From CAZAGD01 sp964484485 (lineage in GTDB: Bacteria > Desulfobacterota > SM23-61): 31,724 nt of DNA. The position numbers were made by a program, and so were the translations under genes. The stretch spans positions 1 to 31,724 of the forward strand of contig CAZAGD010000209.1 of the NCBI GenBank assembly GCA_964484485.1, read 5' to 3'. Shown here piece by piece: positions 15,660-23,004 of this stretch (position 1 is its first letter; each line of letters starts with the position of its first letter). The notes beneath the pieces were generated by a model. The model saw only the letters and a program-made list of their open reading frames with translations, was not told the DNA's origin and did no database searches.

Positions 15660-16916
15660 TTAGGTGCCCATTTCCCAAGATTTTAAATAATTCTCTTGTG
15701 CTTCAGTCAGCGTATCGATTTTCACTCCTAAAGAGTTGAGCTTGAGGCGAGCAATACGTTGATCAATTTCTGTGGGCACAGGATGAACGCCTTTGGGCAA
15801 GGCCCCTTTATTCTTCAACAAAAATTCTGTAGCCAAGGCTTGATTAGCAAAGCTCATATCCATTACACTCGAGGGATGACCCTCCGCTGCGGCTAAATTA
15901 ATTAATCGGCCTTCTCCTAAAAGATAAATTCTCTTGCCATTTTTGAGCGTAAATTCTTCGACGAATTCCCGCATCTGCCGCCGGCTAGAAGAAATCTCGG
16001 CCAAGGCCTCCAAATCAATCTCCACATTAAAATGCCCGGAGTTAGCGATGATCGCTCCATCTTTCATTTGCAAGAAATGTTCTCCCCTGATCACCTGGAT
16101 ATTGCCCGTCAAGGTACAAAAGAAGTCGCCCAAGGGAGCAGCTTCGGCCATGGGCAGAACGCGAAACCCATCCATGACTGCTTCCAAGGCCTTCAGTGGG
16201 TCTACTTCGGTAATAATCACGTTGGCGCCCATACCCTGGGCCCGCATGGCCACCCCACGGCCGCACCAGCCATAACCGCAAACCACAAAATTGCTACCAG
16301 CTAAAAGGCGGTTGGTAGCGCGAATAATACCGTCTATGGTGGATTGCCCTGTTCCATAACGATTGTCAAAAAAATGCTTAGTACAGGCATCATTAACGGC
16401 AATTAATGGATAATGCAGGAATCCTTTTCCGGCCATGGCCCGCAAACGAATCACACCCGTAGTAGTTTCCTCTGTGCCACCGATGACCGCCGGCAAAAGA
16501 TCTTTCCTTTCCGAATGCAGCGTCGTCACCAGATCTGCTCCATCATCCATGGTCAGCAGCGGGCCCAAGTTTAAAACAGCATGGATATGCCGGTAATAGG
16601 TTTGATTATCCTCTCCTTTTATGGCAAATACAGGAATTTGCCTATATTTGACTAGATAAGCGGCGACATCATCTTGCGTGCTCAGCGGGTTAGAAGCACA
16701 AAGGGCTACCTGGGCCCCCCCTGCTTGTAAGGTTTCCATTAAAACGGCTGTCTCAGTGGTTACGTGCAAACAGGCCGCTACTCTCGCCCCTTGCAGAGGT
16801 TTTTCCTGGGCAAATTGTTTTTGGATGAGATGGAGCACCGGCATAGACTGCGCCGCCCACTCCACGCGTAATTGCCCCTTTTCCGCTAAATTTATATCCT
16901 TGATATCAAAGTCCAT
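15660..16916 (-). CDS. ahcY: Adenosylhomocysteinase, short (insertion-free) type
   Basis: AhcY splits S-adenosylhomocysteine to adenosine and homocysteine using tightly bound NAD, removing the product inhibitor of SAM-dependent methyltransferases. Visible motifs include the N-terminal CLHVTTETAVL substrate loop, NDACTKHFFDNRYGTGQST (about 175-192) with catalytic Lys and Asp, and the Rossmann motif GYGWCGRGVA (about 214-223). At 418 residues it lacks the roughly 40-residue insertion of most bacterial enzymes. It ends in YLKSWEMGT instead of the usual C-terminal YRY, which is the pattern of archaeal and Thermotoga-like forms. AAGGG lies 5 nt before ATG 16916. It follows metK by 50 bp, joining SAM synthesis to SAH removal. 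Confidence 0.96.
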   Translation of the reverse strand: MDFDIKDINLAEKGQLRVEWAAQSMPVLHLIQKQFAQEKPLQGARVAACLHVTTETAVLMETLQAGGAQVALCASNPLSTQDDVAAYLVKYRQIPVFAIKGEDNQTYYRHIHAVLNLGPLLTMDDGADLVTTLHSERKDLLPAVIGGTEETTTGVIRLRAMAGKGFLHYPLIAVNDACTKHFFDNRYGTGQSTIDGIIRATNRLLAGSNFVVCGYGWCGRGVAMRAQGMGANVIITEVDPLKALEAVMDGFRVLPMAEAAPLGDFFCTLTGNIQVIRGEHFLQMKDGAIIANSGHFNVEIDLEALAEISSSRRQMREFVEEFTLKNGKRIYLLGEGRLINLAAAEGHPSSVMDMSFANQALATEFLLKNKGALPKGVHPVPTEIDQRIARLKLNSLGVKIDTLTEAQENYLKSWEMGT

Positions 16917-16966
16917 ATCAGCCCTTTCTTTAGGTCCAACGTTTATTTTTCCCTGGTTTTTAGCGT

Positions 16967-18130
16967 TTAAAGTCCTGCCGCTTTCCGGAGAGTCTCAGCC
17001 ATGTCGGTGCGTTCCCAGGTAAAATCCGGATCATTACGGCCAAAATGGCCATAACAGGCCGTTTTTTTATAGATGGGACGTAGCAGGTTAAGGTAGCGAA
17101 TGATAGGAGCAGGTCTCAAATCAAAATATTCTCTGACTAATTTAGCAATCTTATCTGGAGGTATCTTCCAAGTTCCTCCAGTATCAATCATAATAGAAAC
17201 TGGCTCGGCTACGCCAATGGTGTAAGCTATTTGTACTTCTACTTTATCGGCCAAGCCGGCCGCCACAATATTCTTGGCCACGTACCTGGCCATATAAGAC
17301 CCGCTGCGATCAACTTTGGAAGGATCTTTACCCGAAAAGGCTCCCCCTCCGTGACTCCCCACTCCTCCGTAAGTATCCACAATGATTTTTCGGCCGGTCA
17401 TACCACAATCGGCCCTGGGCCCCCCAATAACGAACCGGCCAGTAGTGTTGATGTAATATTTTGTGTTTTTATCCAAATATTGCTCGGGGATAACTTTTTT
17501 AATCACTTCTTCAATTAGGCCTTCTCGCAAAGTACTATATTTTACCTCGGGGGTATGTTGCGCCGCCAGGACCACGGCATCCACCCTTTCAGCTTTACCA
17601 TTAATATATTGGATAGTCACTTGCGTTTTACCGTCAGGGCGTAGAAAATCCAAAATCTTTTTCTTACGTACTTCGGCCATGCGCATACTTAAGCGATGCG
17701 CATAAAGAATGGGCATAGGCATCATTTCCGGGGTTTCATTGCAGGCATAGCCAAACATCAAACCCTGATCGCCTGCTCCCTGCTCGTGGTCTGGCCGCTC
17801 GTCTACGCCCAGGGCAATGTCCGGCGACTGCCGATCAATGGAAGTAATTACGGCGCAAGTTTCCCAATCGAACCCCATAGCCGCATCCGTATATCCTATT
17901 TCTTTAATAGTCTCGCGCACCACATCCGGCATATGCACATAGCAAGAAGTGGTAATTTCTCCCGCAATCATGGCCAGGCCGGTGGTTACTAAGGTCTCAC
18001 AAGCTACTCTGGCTCGTGGGTCCTGGGCGATGATGCTATCCAAAATGGCATCAGATATTTGGTCAGCTACTTTATCTGGATGCCCCTCCGTCACCGACTC
18101 AGACGTGAAAAGAAAATTCGTCATGCTCAT
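16967..18130 (-). CDS. metK: S-adenosylmethionine synthetase
   Basis: MetK makes SAM from methionine and ATP. The 387 residues match the family. Motifs include FTSESVTEGHPDKVADQ (N-terminal ATP site, His17), GAGDQGLMFGYACNE (about 118-132), the P-loop-like GGGAFSGKDPSKVDRSGSYMARY, and AYTIGVAEPVSI. Two in-frame ATGs lie at 18130 and 18124. The first is nearer a strong AAGGAGGAG site, which is embedded in the ptsI coding end. The first 32 nt overlap ptsI in another frame. I see no SAM riboswitch upstream, as expected for an internal operon gene; expression probably follows the ptsH promoter. Confidence 0.97.
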   Translation of the reverse strand: MSMTNFLFTSESVTEGHPDKVADQISDAILDSIIAQDPRARVACETLVTTGLAMIAGEITTSCYVHMPDVVRETIKEIGYTDAAMGFDWETCAVITSIDRQSPDIALGVDERPDHEQGAGDQGLMFGYACNETPEMMPMPILYAHRLSMRMAEVRKKKILDFLRPDGKTQVTIQYINGKAERVDAVVLAAQHTPEVKYSTLREGLIEEVIKKVIPEQYLDKNTKYYINTTGRFVIGGPRADCGMTGRKIIVDTYGGVGSHGGGAFSGKDPSKVDRSGSYMARYVAKNIVAAGLADKVEVQIAYTIGVAEPVSIMIDTGGTWKIPPDKIAKLVREYFDLRPAPIIRYLNLLRPIYKKTACYGHFGRNDPDFTWERTDMAETLRKAAGL

Positions 18131-19955
18131 GAGTTAAAATTTCTCCTCCTTTTTCTGGAAATTTCGTAGGTAAGTTATCGCCGAACTCTTCAGGAAATTT
18201 TTGTCGTAAACTCCCTCTAATTAACTCCTCAATCTCCTCCGGAGTGGATAGCTGCAAAGATTGTTGGACCAATTGGCGACATTCGCGCAGAGTATAAGCG
18301 CGCAAAATCTTCTTTACGCGGAAGATAGAGAGAACATTCATCGATAATTCATCCAATTCCAGCCCTAAAAGGATAGGAATGTATAACGGTTCCCCCGCCA
18401 TTTCCCCACACATGGCCACTTTTATTCCGGCATGATGAGCCGCGTCGACGACTTCTTTTATTAATCGCAAAACGGCCGGGTGCAGCGGCTCATAGAGATG
18501 GGTAACTGATTCGTTTACCCGATCAATGGCCAAAGTATACTGAATTAAATCATTGGTCCCTATGCTAAAAAAATCAACCTCGCGCGCTAATATGTCCGCA
18601 ATGGCCGCGGCTGAAGGAACTTCGATCATAATCCCTATTTCCATTTGCGGGTCGAAAGGAATGCCTTCGGCTGTTAAGCCTAAACGTACTTCATTTAAAA
18701 TTTTCTTAACTTCGCGAATCTCCGAAACTCCCGAGATCATGGGTAGAAGCAGTTTTACCTTGCCAAAAGCACTGGCTCGCAAAATGGCGCGCAATTGCAC
18801 TTTAAATATATCTACCTCTTTCAAGCTAAAGCGAATAGCTCTTAGCCCCATAGCTGGGTTCATTTCTTCGGCCAGTTCTAAAGGTGACAAAAATTTATCG
18901 CCGCCGATATCCAACGTCCGAATCACTGCCGGGTGGGGATAAATTCCTTCGACCACATTTTTATAAGCCTGGAAATGATCTTCTTCTGAAGGTAAATCCC
19001 GGCGATTGAGATAGAGATATTCGGTCCGGTAAAGACCAATCCCTTCCGCACCATGTTCTCGCACGGAGGGTATTTCTTCTACCAACTCAATATTAGCTAA
19101 AATTTTGACCCGATATCCATCCAGGGTTTCCGCAGGTAGATCCCGATACTGAAATAACTCGCGCTCCATTCTTAGGCGCGCTTTTTGCCGCTCCTGATAT
19201 TCATGCATGATCTCCGGACTTGGATTAATGACCACTACTCCCGTAATGCCATCCACAATAAGCGTGTCTCCGGTGCTAATAAATTGGGTTGCCGTTTCCG
19301 CACCCACCACGGCGGGAATCTCCAAGGAACGCGCCATTATTGCCGTATGAGAGGTTTTCCCTCCCATATCGGTGACGAAAGCCGTAACTTTATCTTTGGC
19401 CATCTGGGCCGTATCCGCCGGAGAGAGGTCATGGGCGACTACGATTACTTCTTCTTTAATTTGGGAAAAGGGCTCCTTCCCTTTACCCATCAGATTACGG
19501 ATTATCCTTTCTCCTATATAATCAATATCTGTCTTGCGACTTTTTAAATATTCATCCTCTATTTGGTTAAAGACTTTCCGCAACTTCTCTAAGTTTATCT
19601 TTAAAGCCCATTCGGAATTAATCCAGCTTTGGCGAATGGTAGCGATAGTATTATCGATTAGCTTCTTATCTTCTAAGAGCAGAAGATGCACATCAAGGAT
19701 GTATACCGGACTGGTCGCATCTTCTCTTAACAGCTTCTCCTTAGCCAAACGGAGCTGTTTTTTGGACTCTTCTATGGCCTCTAAAAAGCGCTCCACTTCC
19801 TGCTCTACTTGGGATTCCGGAATAACTCGGGAGGGGGTTTCTATTTTTCCTTTATCCACCAAAAAGGCCTTGCCGATAATAATCCCTGGTGTTACGCCGA
19901 TTCCTTTAATGAACTTTGTCTTTTTAACTTCTTTTTTCAAGCTAATCTTCTCCAA
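18099..19955 (-). CDS. ptsI: Phosphoenolpyruvate--protein phosphotransferase (PTS enzyme I)
   Basis: Enzyme I takes phosphate from PEP and passes it to HPr. The autophosphorylated His203 sits in GGKTSHTAIMARSLEIPAVVG; the PEP-binding barrel shows AEGIGLYRTEYLY, GTNDLIQYTLAIDR and the active-site Cys516 in VAMCGEMAG. At 618 residues it is about 40 longer than E. coli enzyme I (575). The excess is partly at the N-terminus and partly a C-terminal tail of some 30 residues that overlaps the metK ribosome-binding site and start. No ATG is available: TTG 19955 is used here (AAGG 5 nt upstream), but TTG 19940, just after the ptsH stop and 9 nt behind GGAG, would give a more family-like N-terminus. 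It overlaps ptsH by 14 bp. No EII component is in the window. Confidence 0.95.
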   Translation of the reverse strand: MEKISLKKEVKKTKFIKGIGVTPGIIIGKAFLVDKGKIETPSRVIPESQVEQEVERFLEAIEESKKQLRLAKEKLLREDATSPVYILDVHLLLLEDKKLIDNTIATIRQSWINSEWALKINLEKLRKVFNQIEDEYLKSRKTDIDYIGERIIRNLMGKGKEPFSQIKEEVIVVAHDLSPADTAQMAKDKVTAFVTDMGGKTSHTAIMARSLEIPAVVGAETATQFISTGDTLIVDGITGVVVINPSPEIMHEYQERQKARLRMERELFQYRDLPAETLDGYRVKILANIELVEEIPSVREHGAEGIGLYRTEYLYLNRRDLPSEEDHFQAYKNVVEGIYPHPAVIRTLDIGGDKFLSPLELAEEMNPAMGLRAIRFSLKEVDIFKVQLRAILRASAFGKVKLLLPMISGVSEIREVKKILNEVRLGLTAEGIPFDPQMEIGIMIEVPSAAAIADILAREVDFFSIGTNDLIQYTLAIDRVNESVTHLYEPLHPAVLRLIKEVVDAAHHAGIKVAMCGEMAGEPLYIPILLGLELDELSMNVLSIFRVKKILRAYTLRECRQLVQQSLQLSTPEEIEELIRGSLRQKFPEEFGDNLPTKFPEKGGEILTHEHDEFSFHV

Positions 19956-20226
19956 AGCGGCCTTCGATCAAGGCCCCCAAAGCTTCTAAGGCTTCCAGAG
20001 CATCATCACCCTGAGCTTTTATGGTAATTTTAGTTCCTTGGGCTGCAGCCAACATCATCAAGTCCATGATGCTTTTACCATCAGCGACTTGTCCATCCTT
20101 CTCCACTTTGATTTCTGCTCGAAAGCGATTGGCTGTCTGTACAAAGGAAGCTGAGGGGCGGGCGTGGAGGCCGAATTTATTTTTAATTATATAGCTTCTG
20201 GAAATCACCGATAGGTCGTTATCCAA
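19942..20226 (-). CDS. ptsH: Phosphocarrier protein HPr
   Basis: HPr receives phosphate from enzyme I on the histidine of NKFGLHARPSA and relays it to EIIA proteins. The regulatory serine is also present, in GKSIMDLMMLAA. No ATG start exists. TTG 20226 has a GGA site 8 nt upstream and gives 94 residues. GTG 20208 gives 88 residues and places His and Ser exactly at the canonical positions 15 and 46, so either may be used. The conserved serine would allow HPr kinase control if an HprK exists elsewhere. It is the first gene of the ptsH-ptsI-metK-ahcY group, behind a TTGACA promoter. Confidence 0.94.
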   Translation of the reverse strand: MDNDLSVISRSYIIKNKFGLHARPSASFVQTANRFRAEIKVEKDGQVADGKSIMDLMMLAAAQGTKITIKAQGDDALEALEALGALIEGRFGED

Positions 20227-20274
20227 GAAATTATTCCAGCATTGTCATTTTAATTATTCATCTAGATTTATTTA

Positions 20275-20303
20275 AGTCTACTTTTCTCAAGTTTCCTTGT
20301 CAA
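20275..20303 (-). promoter_or_regulatory. Predicted sigma70-type promoter of ptsH-ptsI-metK-ahcY
   Basis: Read on the minus strand, a perfect TTGACA (20303-20298) is followed after 17 nt by TAGACT (20280-20275). Transcription would start near 20268, giving a leader of roughly 40-60 nt before ptsH depending on the start codon used. Confidence 0.5.
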
Positions 20304-20321
20304 GTTTTTTCCCGGAGATCT

Positions 20322-20426
20322 ATGAAAAAGGAGATAATAAACTCCATTCCGATAAGCGAGTATGAGGTGAAGAAGCGTCGGGGAGGATACCAACCAGGGT
20401 GGGGTAAAGACTTGTCCTTATATTAA
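20322..20426 (+). CDS. Possible small basic protein (34 residues), unverified
   Basis: ATG 20322 is preceded by GGAG with only a 4-nt gap and opens 34 codons before TAA. The product would be hydrophilic and basic in the middle (KKRRGG), with several aromatic residues near the end. It matches nothing I recognise and has no membrane segment. It may be chance; the possible ribosome-binding site is the only positive sign. Confidence 0.18.
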   Translation: MKKEIINSIPISEYEVKKRRGGYQPGWGKDLSLY

Positions 20427-20448
20427 TATTCGGTTATTAATATCCGGT
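20421..20448. repeat. Tandem 14-bp AT-rich repeat
   Basis: TATTAATATTCGGT (20421-20434) is followed immediately by TATTAATATCCGGT (20435-20448), with a single mismatch. Each copy contains the palindrome TATTAATA. Paired operator-like sites of this form can bind regulators; no regulator is identified. Confidence 0.45.
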
Positions 20449-20547
20449 AAGCCACGAGGGCTTACCCTACAAAAAATATCTACTCATGCAACTTTCAGGG
20501 TCCAGGAATATTTTCCAAAGTGGAGATAGACAAGGTTGCCGATGGTA

Positions 20548-20576
20548 TTGTCTCGCCAACTTAAAAATGGTATATT
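20548..20576 (+). promoter_or_regulatory. Predicted sigma70-type promoter of smpB
   Basis: TTGTCT (20548-20553), a 17-nt spacer, then TATATT (20571-20576). The -10 box ends 6 nt before the smpB ATG, and the sequence between is all T, so no Shine-Dalgarno site exists. A leaderless transcript is predicted. Confidence 0.5.
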
Positions 20577-20582
20577 TTTTTT

Positions 20583-21041
20583 ATGTCCGAGAAAGTACTT
20601 TGCGTAAATAAAAAAGCTTTTCATGATTATACTATTGAGGAGTCTCATGAAGCTGGAATTGCCCTTTTAGGCACAGAAGTCAAATCTCTCCGTATGGGCA
20701 AAGCCAATTTGAAAGACAGTTATGTACGCATCGAAGACGGGGAAGCCTTTCTTTATAAAACTCATATAAGCCCTTATCCTTATGGGCACCAATTTAACCA
20801 CGATCCAGAGCGCACCAGAAAGCTGCTCTTGCATAAAAGGGAAATACGCCGATTGCAGGGTAAAATTCAGGAACGCGGCTATACTTTAATCCCCTTGAAA
20901 ATGTATCTTAAAAGGGGTATAATAAAAATTGAATTGGGATTGGCCAAAGGTAAAACTCTGCACGACAAGAGGGAAGATTTAAAAAGAAAAACTGCTGATC
21001 GGGAAATTGAAAAAGCAATGAAGGCGGCCAAAAACCGCTAA
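20583..21041 (+). CDS. smpB: SsrA-binding protein SmpB
   Basis: SmpB binds the tRNA-like part of tmRNA and places it in the A site of stalled ribosomes. The 152 residues match the family. Typical segments are NKKAFHDYTIEESHEAGIALLGTEVKSLR, the HISPYPYGHQFNHDPERTRKLLLHKREI core, TLIPLKMYLKRGIIKIELGLAKGK, and the basic C-terminal tail beginning with the conserved GKTLHDKRE. The ATG has no ribosome-binding site (see the promoter at 20548). The tmRNA gene begins 28 bp downstream on the same strand, so the two partners form a pair. Confidence 0.97.
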   Translation: MSEKVLCVNKKAFHDYTIEESHEAGIALLGTEVKSLRMGKANLKDSYVRIEDGEAFLYKTHISPYPYGHQFNHDPERTRKLLLHKREIRRLQGKIQERGYTLIPLKMYLKRGIIKIELGLAKGKTLHDKREDLKRKTADREIEKAMKAAKNR

Positions 21042-21069
21042 TGTTCTTTGCCTATTGAATATTGCCAAA

Positions 21070-21428
21070 GGGGGCGTCACGGTCTCGACGGGGATCATTG
21101 AGGCAAGGGCTGCATGCCGAGGTTCCGACTGGGCTCGTTAAAAAAGTCGGGTAAAGATAAGCGGAAACTACAATTACGCTTACGCCACTGCCTAATAACC
21201 AGTGGCCGCTCCCCCGACCAAATCCTGTGCGGTCGGTAGGGAGTGTCGACTAATCAGGATAGCTTTCCACCGAAGCTTATAAGTGGAAGGCGAAATTCTC
21301 TAAGCTAACTTCTGCGGAATCCAGCCGTGGGGAGTCTGCAGGAGTGAAAGTCAAAACAACGGCTAAGCATGTAGATGCTTCTTGCTGAAGGTTTCCGGAC
21401 GCGGGTTCGACTCCCGCCGCCTCCACCA
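21070..21428 (+). ncRNA. ssrA: tmRNA (ssrA)
   Basis: The 5' end GGGGGCG (21070-21076) pairs with CGCCTCC before the encoded A-CCA end (CCA ends at 21428), forming the acceptor stem with one G-U pair. The T arm GGGTTCGACTCCC is clear. The tag reading frame starts at GGA (21163), with A at position -4, and runs to a double TAA (21193-21198), encoding GNYNYAYATA. GC-rich complementary stretches around 21200-21245 fit pseudoknots. The 359-nt length is normal for a one-piece tmRNA. The adjacent smpB gene supports the call. The tag is unusual at both ends: a Gly resume codon and a terminal Ala-Thr-Ala. Confidence 0.96.
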
Positions 21429-21453
21429 TTAGCTTTTTAGGACTTCCGCAATT

Positions 21454-22761
21454 TTAGCGGATGAGCTCCATCTTTTTTTCTACGTTATCTCTAATCCAAT
21501 GTTCATCCCACCATTCAATGGGATTCACAAAAACACCATGTACTAACATGCTAAAATGGAGGTGGTCTCCACCGGCCAACCCAGTGGATCCAGTATGACC
21601 GATAATGTCTCCTTTTTGGACTTCTTTTTTAATTTCTGTTTTTATGGAGCTTAAGTGGGCATACATACTAAAAAGCCCGCAGCCATGGTCGATTAGCACT
21701 GTATTTCCATATATACCCAGAGGTCCAGCAAAAACAACTCGTCCGGAATTAGCGGCGGGAATAGGACTTTGCGCTAAAGATGCTAAATCAATACCCAAAT
21801 GAACCTGCCGGTCAACCTCTTGCCCGTTGTACCAGTAACTCCGCTGCTCAGCAAAAAGTGCCATGGGCTTGGAATTGGGTAGCCTTAAAAAGACGCCGCT
21901 CCATAACGGTTGGGGAGAAGTTTCCTGGCAAATTTTTCTTATTTCTTGATGATCGGCTTCCCGTTGCTGGCGGTTAATGGCTAAAAATATGTCTATTAAA
22001 GAACCGCGGAGGTTGGGATTACGTTCGGTAAAATAAGGGATGATGTTTTTTAAAAAACTATCCGTAAGCTGAATTTTATCTGCTTTAAATTTTTTGGCTT
22101 TGGGGATCAACCGAAAACTTGCTTTTCCTTTGTTGCCAGCCTGGTCTTCGGCTACGGCATAAATGGCCGAGTCTTTTACCAGTTCATGACCCAAAGTGAA
22201 GAAAACCAGGTATTGATTCTTCTCCCCTAAGTATCCCGGGAATAACTTTTCGCCCACTTGCACACCGCTAACAGGAGTCTCCTCAGAGGTTTGGTAAGTA
22301 ATAAAACCCGTCCCGCCTTGATTTATATAATGTAGGCCGCCCAAAACATTTATCTGCGGTGGGTGGGTATCAATCACAAACTTTTTAGTTAGCGTGACGG
22401 GATTGCCCCAGTTCCAAGAGTGGTCGCGGGCAAAAACTTTGATCTCTGTGTCACCATCTTTAAGTCCCGCGGGCAAAGGTCGGAGAGAGATAGTTTTTTC
22501 GATCTTTTTAGTACCTTTAGGTATTTTCTCTTGCCAGAGGATTACCATATTCCCCTTCTGTAAAGCTTCCACGCGTACCTCAGCCACCCCACTTTTTTCA
22601 TCAGTAACTTGCACATCCAATTTTTGGCCCACATAAAGTTTATCAGGAAGAATTTGAATATTTGGTTTTTCCCGTTCAAATTTGACTATCCAAATCCAAA
22701 GGCCCGAGGCCAGGGAAATAACGATGATCAAGGAAATTGCTATCCAAATTTTCTTCTTCAT
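21454..22761 (-). CDS. M23-family metallopeptidase with N-terminal membrane anchor
   Basis: The 435-residue protein has one N-terminal hydrophobic segment (about residues 4-25) that should anchor it in the inner membrane or serve as a signal peptide. Next come beta-rich Ig-like segments (about 30-130, with a motif like cadherin/CARDB-type 'DEKSGVAEVRVEA'; and 135-220). The C-terminal LytM/M23 domain (about 315-420) carries all zinc ligands and catalytic residues: His321 and Asp325 (HLGID), His369 (YAH), His400 and His402 (HLH). Such enzymes cut peptidoglycan peptide cross-links in the periplasm. AGGA lies about 5 nt before ATG 22761. It is convergent with ssrA, with 25 bp between ends. Confidence 0.93.
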   Translation of the reverse strand: MKKKIWIAISLIIVISLASGLWIWIVKFEREKPNIQILPDKLYVGQKLDVQVTDEKSGVAEVRVEALQKGNMVILWQEKIPKGTKKIEKTISLRPLPAGLKDGDTEIKVFARDHSWNWGNPVTLTKKFVIDTHPPQINVLGGLHYINQGGTGFITYQTSEETPVSGVQVGEKLFPGYLGEKNQYLVFFTLGHELVKDSAIYAVAEDQAGNKGKASFRLIPKAKKFKADKIQLTDSFLKNIIPYFTERNPNLRGSLIDIFLAINRQQREADHQEIRKICQETSPQPLWSGVFLRLPNSKPMALFAEQRSYWYNGQEVDRQVHLGIDLASLAQSPIPAANSGRVVFAGPLGIYGNTVLIDHGCGLFSMYAHLSSIKTEIKKEVQKGDIIGHTGSTGLAGGDHLHFSMLVHGVFVNPIEWWDEHWIRDNVEKKMELIR

Positions 22762-22884
22762 TACTTCCTCTCTTCTTTTTTTAAATCTTGGTTTTTTAAT
22801 ATTTCACAGTCTTTCCATAGTGTCAAGCAAAGTTTCTGCTGACCCTCTAACAGTTTTAATATTTCTCGCCAGCGGGAAACAGGC

Positions 22885-22915
22885 GGGAGGGGGAGAGGTT
22901 TAGGGTGAAAGGGGG
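22885..22915. repeat. Degenerate copy of the 7332-7451 repeat arm
   Basis: The stretch GGGGAGAGGTTTAGGGTGAA and the Gs around it resemble the right arm of the 7332-7451 element (GGGGAGAGGGTTAGGGTGAG). The left arm is not recognisable here, so this looks like a decayed partial copy in the 243-bp gap between the M23 and FAD-oxidoreductase genes. Confidence 0.45.
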
Positions 22916-22950
22916 CGAGGAAGTCTATGAGAGAGCTCCGATCTATTCGT

Positions 22951-22979
22951 TTGCATTTACCAAAGATTTGATCCATAAT
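22951..22979 (+). promoter_or_regulatory. Predicted sigma70-type promoter of the FAD oxidoreductase gene
   Basis: TTGCAT (22951-22956), a 17-nt spacer, then CATAAT (22974-22979). The predicted start near 22986 leaves a leader of about 19 nt containing the GAGGAG ribosome-binding site (22991-22996). Confidence 0.5.
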
Positions 22980-23004
22980 TTTTAAAAAGTGAGGAGAAAA
23001 AGAC

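Larger units (their letters stand above)
20227..20582. other. Intergenic region between divergent ptsH and smpB
   Basis: This 356-bp stretch holds the minus-strand ptsH promoter and a possible 34-codon ORF (20322-20426). It also holds a tandem 14-bp AT-rich repeat (20421-20434 and 20435-20448, one mismatch), a short hairpin (GGTAAGCC/GGCTTACC, 20446-20466) and the plus-strand smpB promoter. No other gene is visible. Confidence 0.7.

Noticed and set aside
18131..18300. SAM riboswitch upstream of metK
   Set aside because: The upstream region is ptsI coding sequence, and I see no riboswitch core there or in the 5' leader of ptsH.
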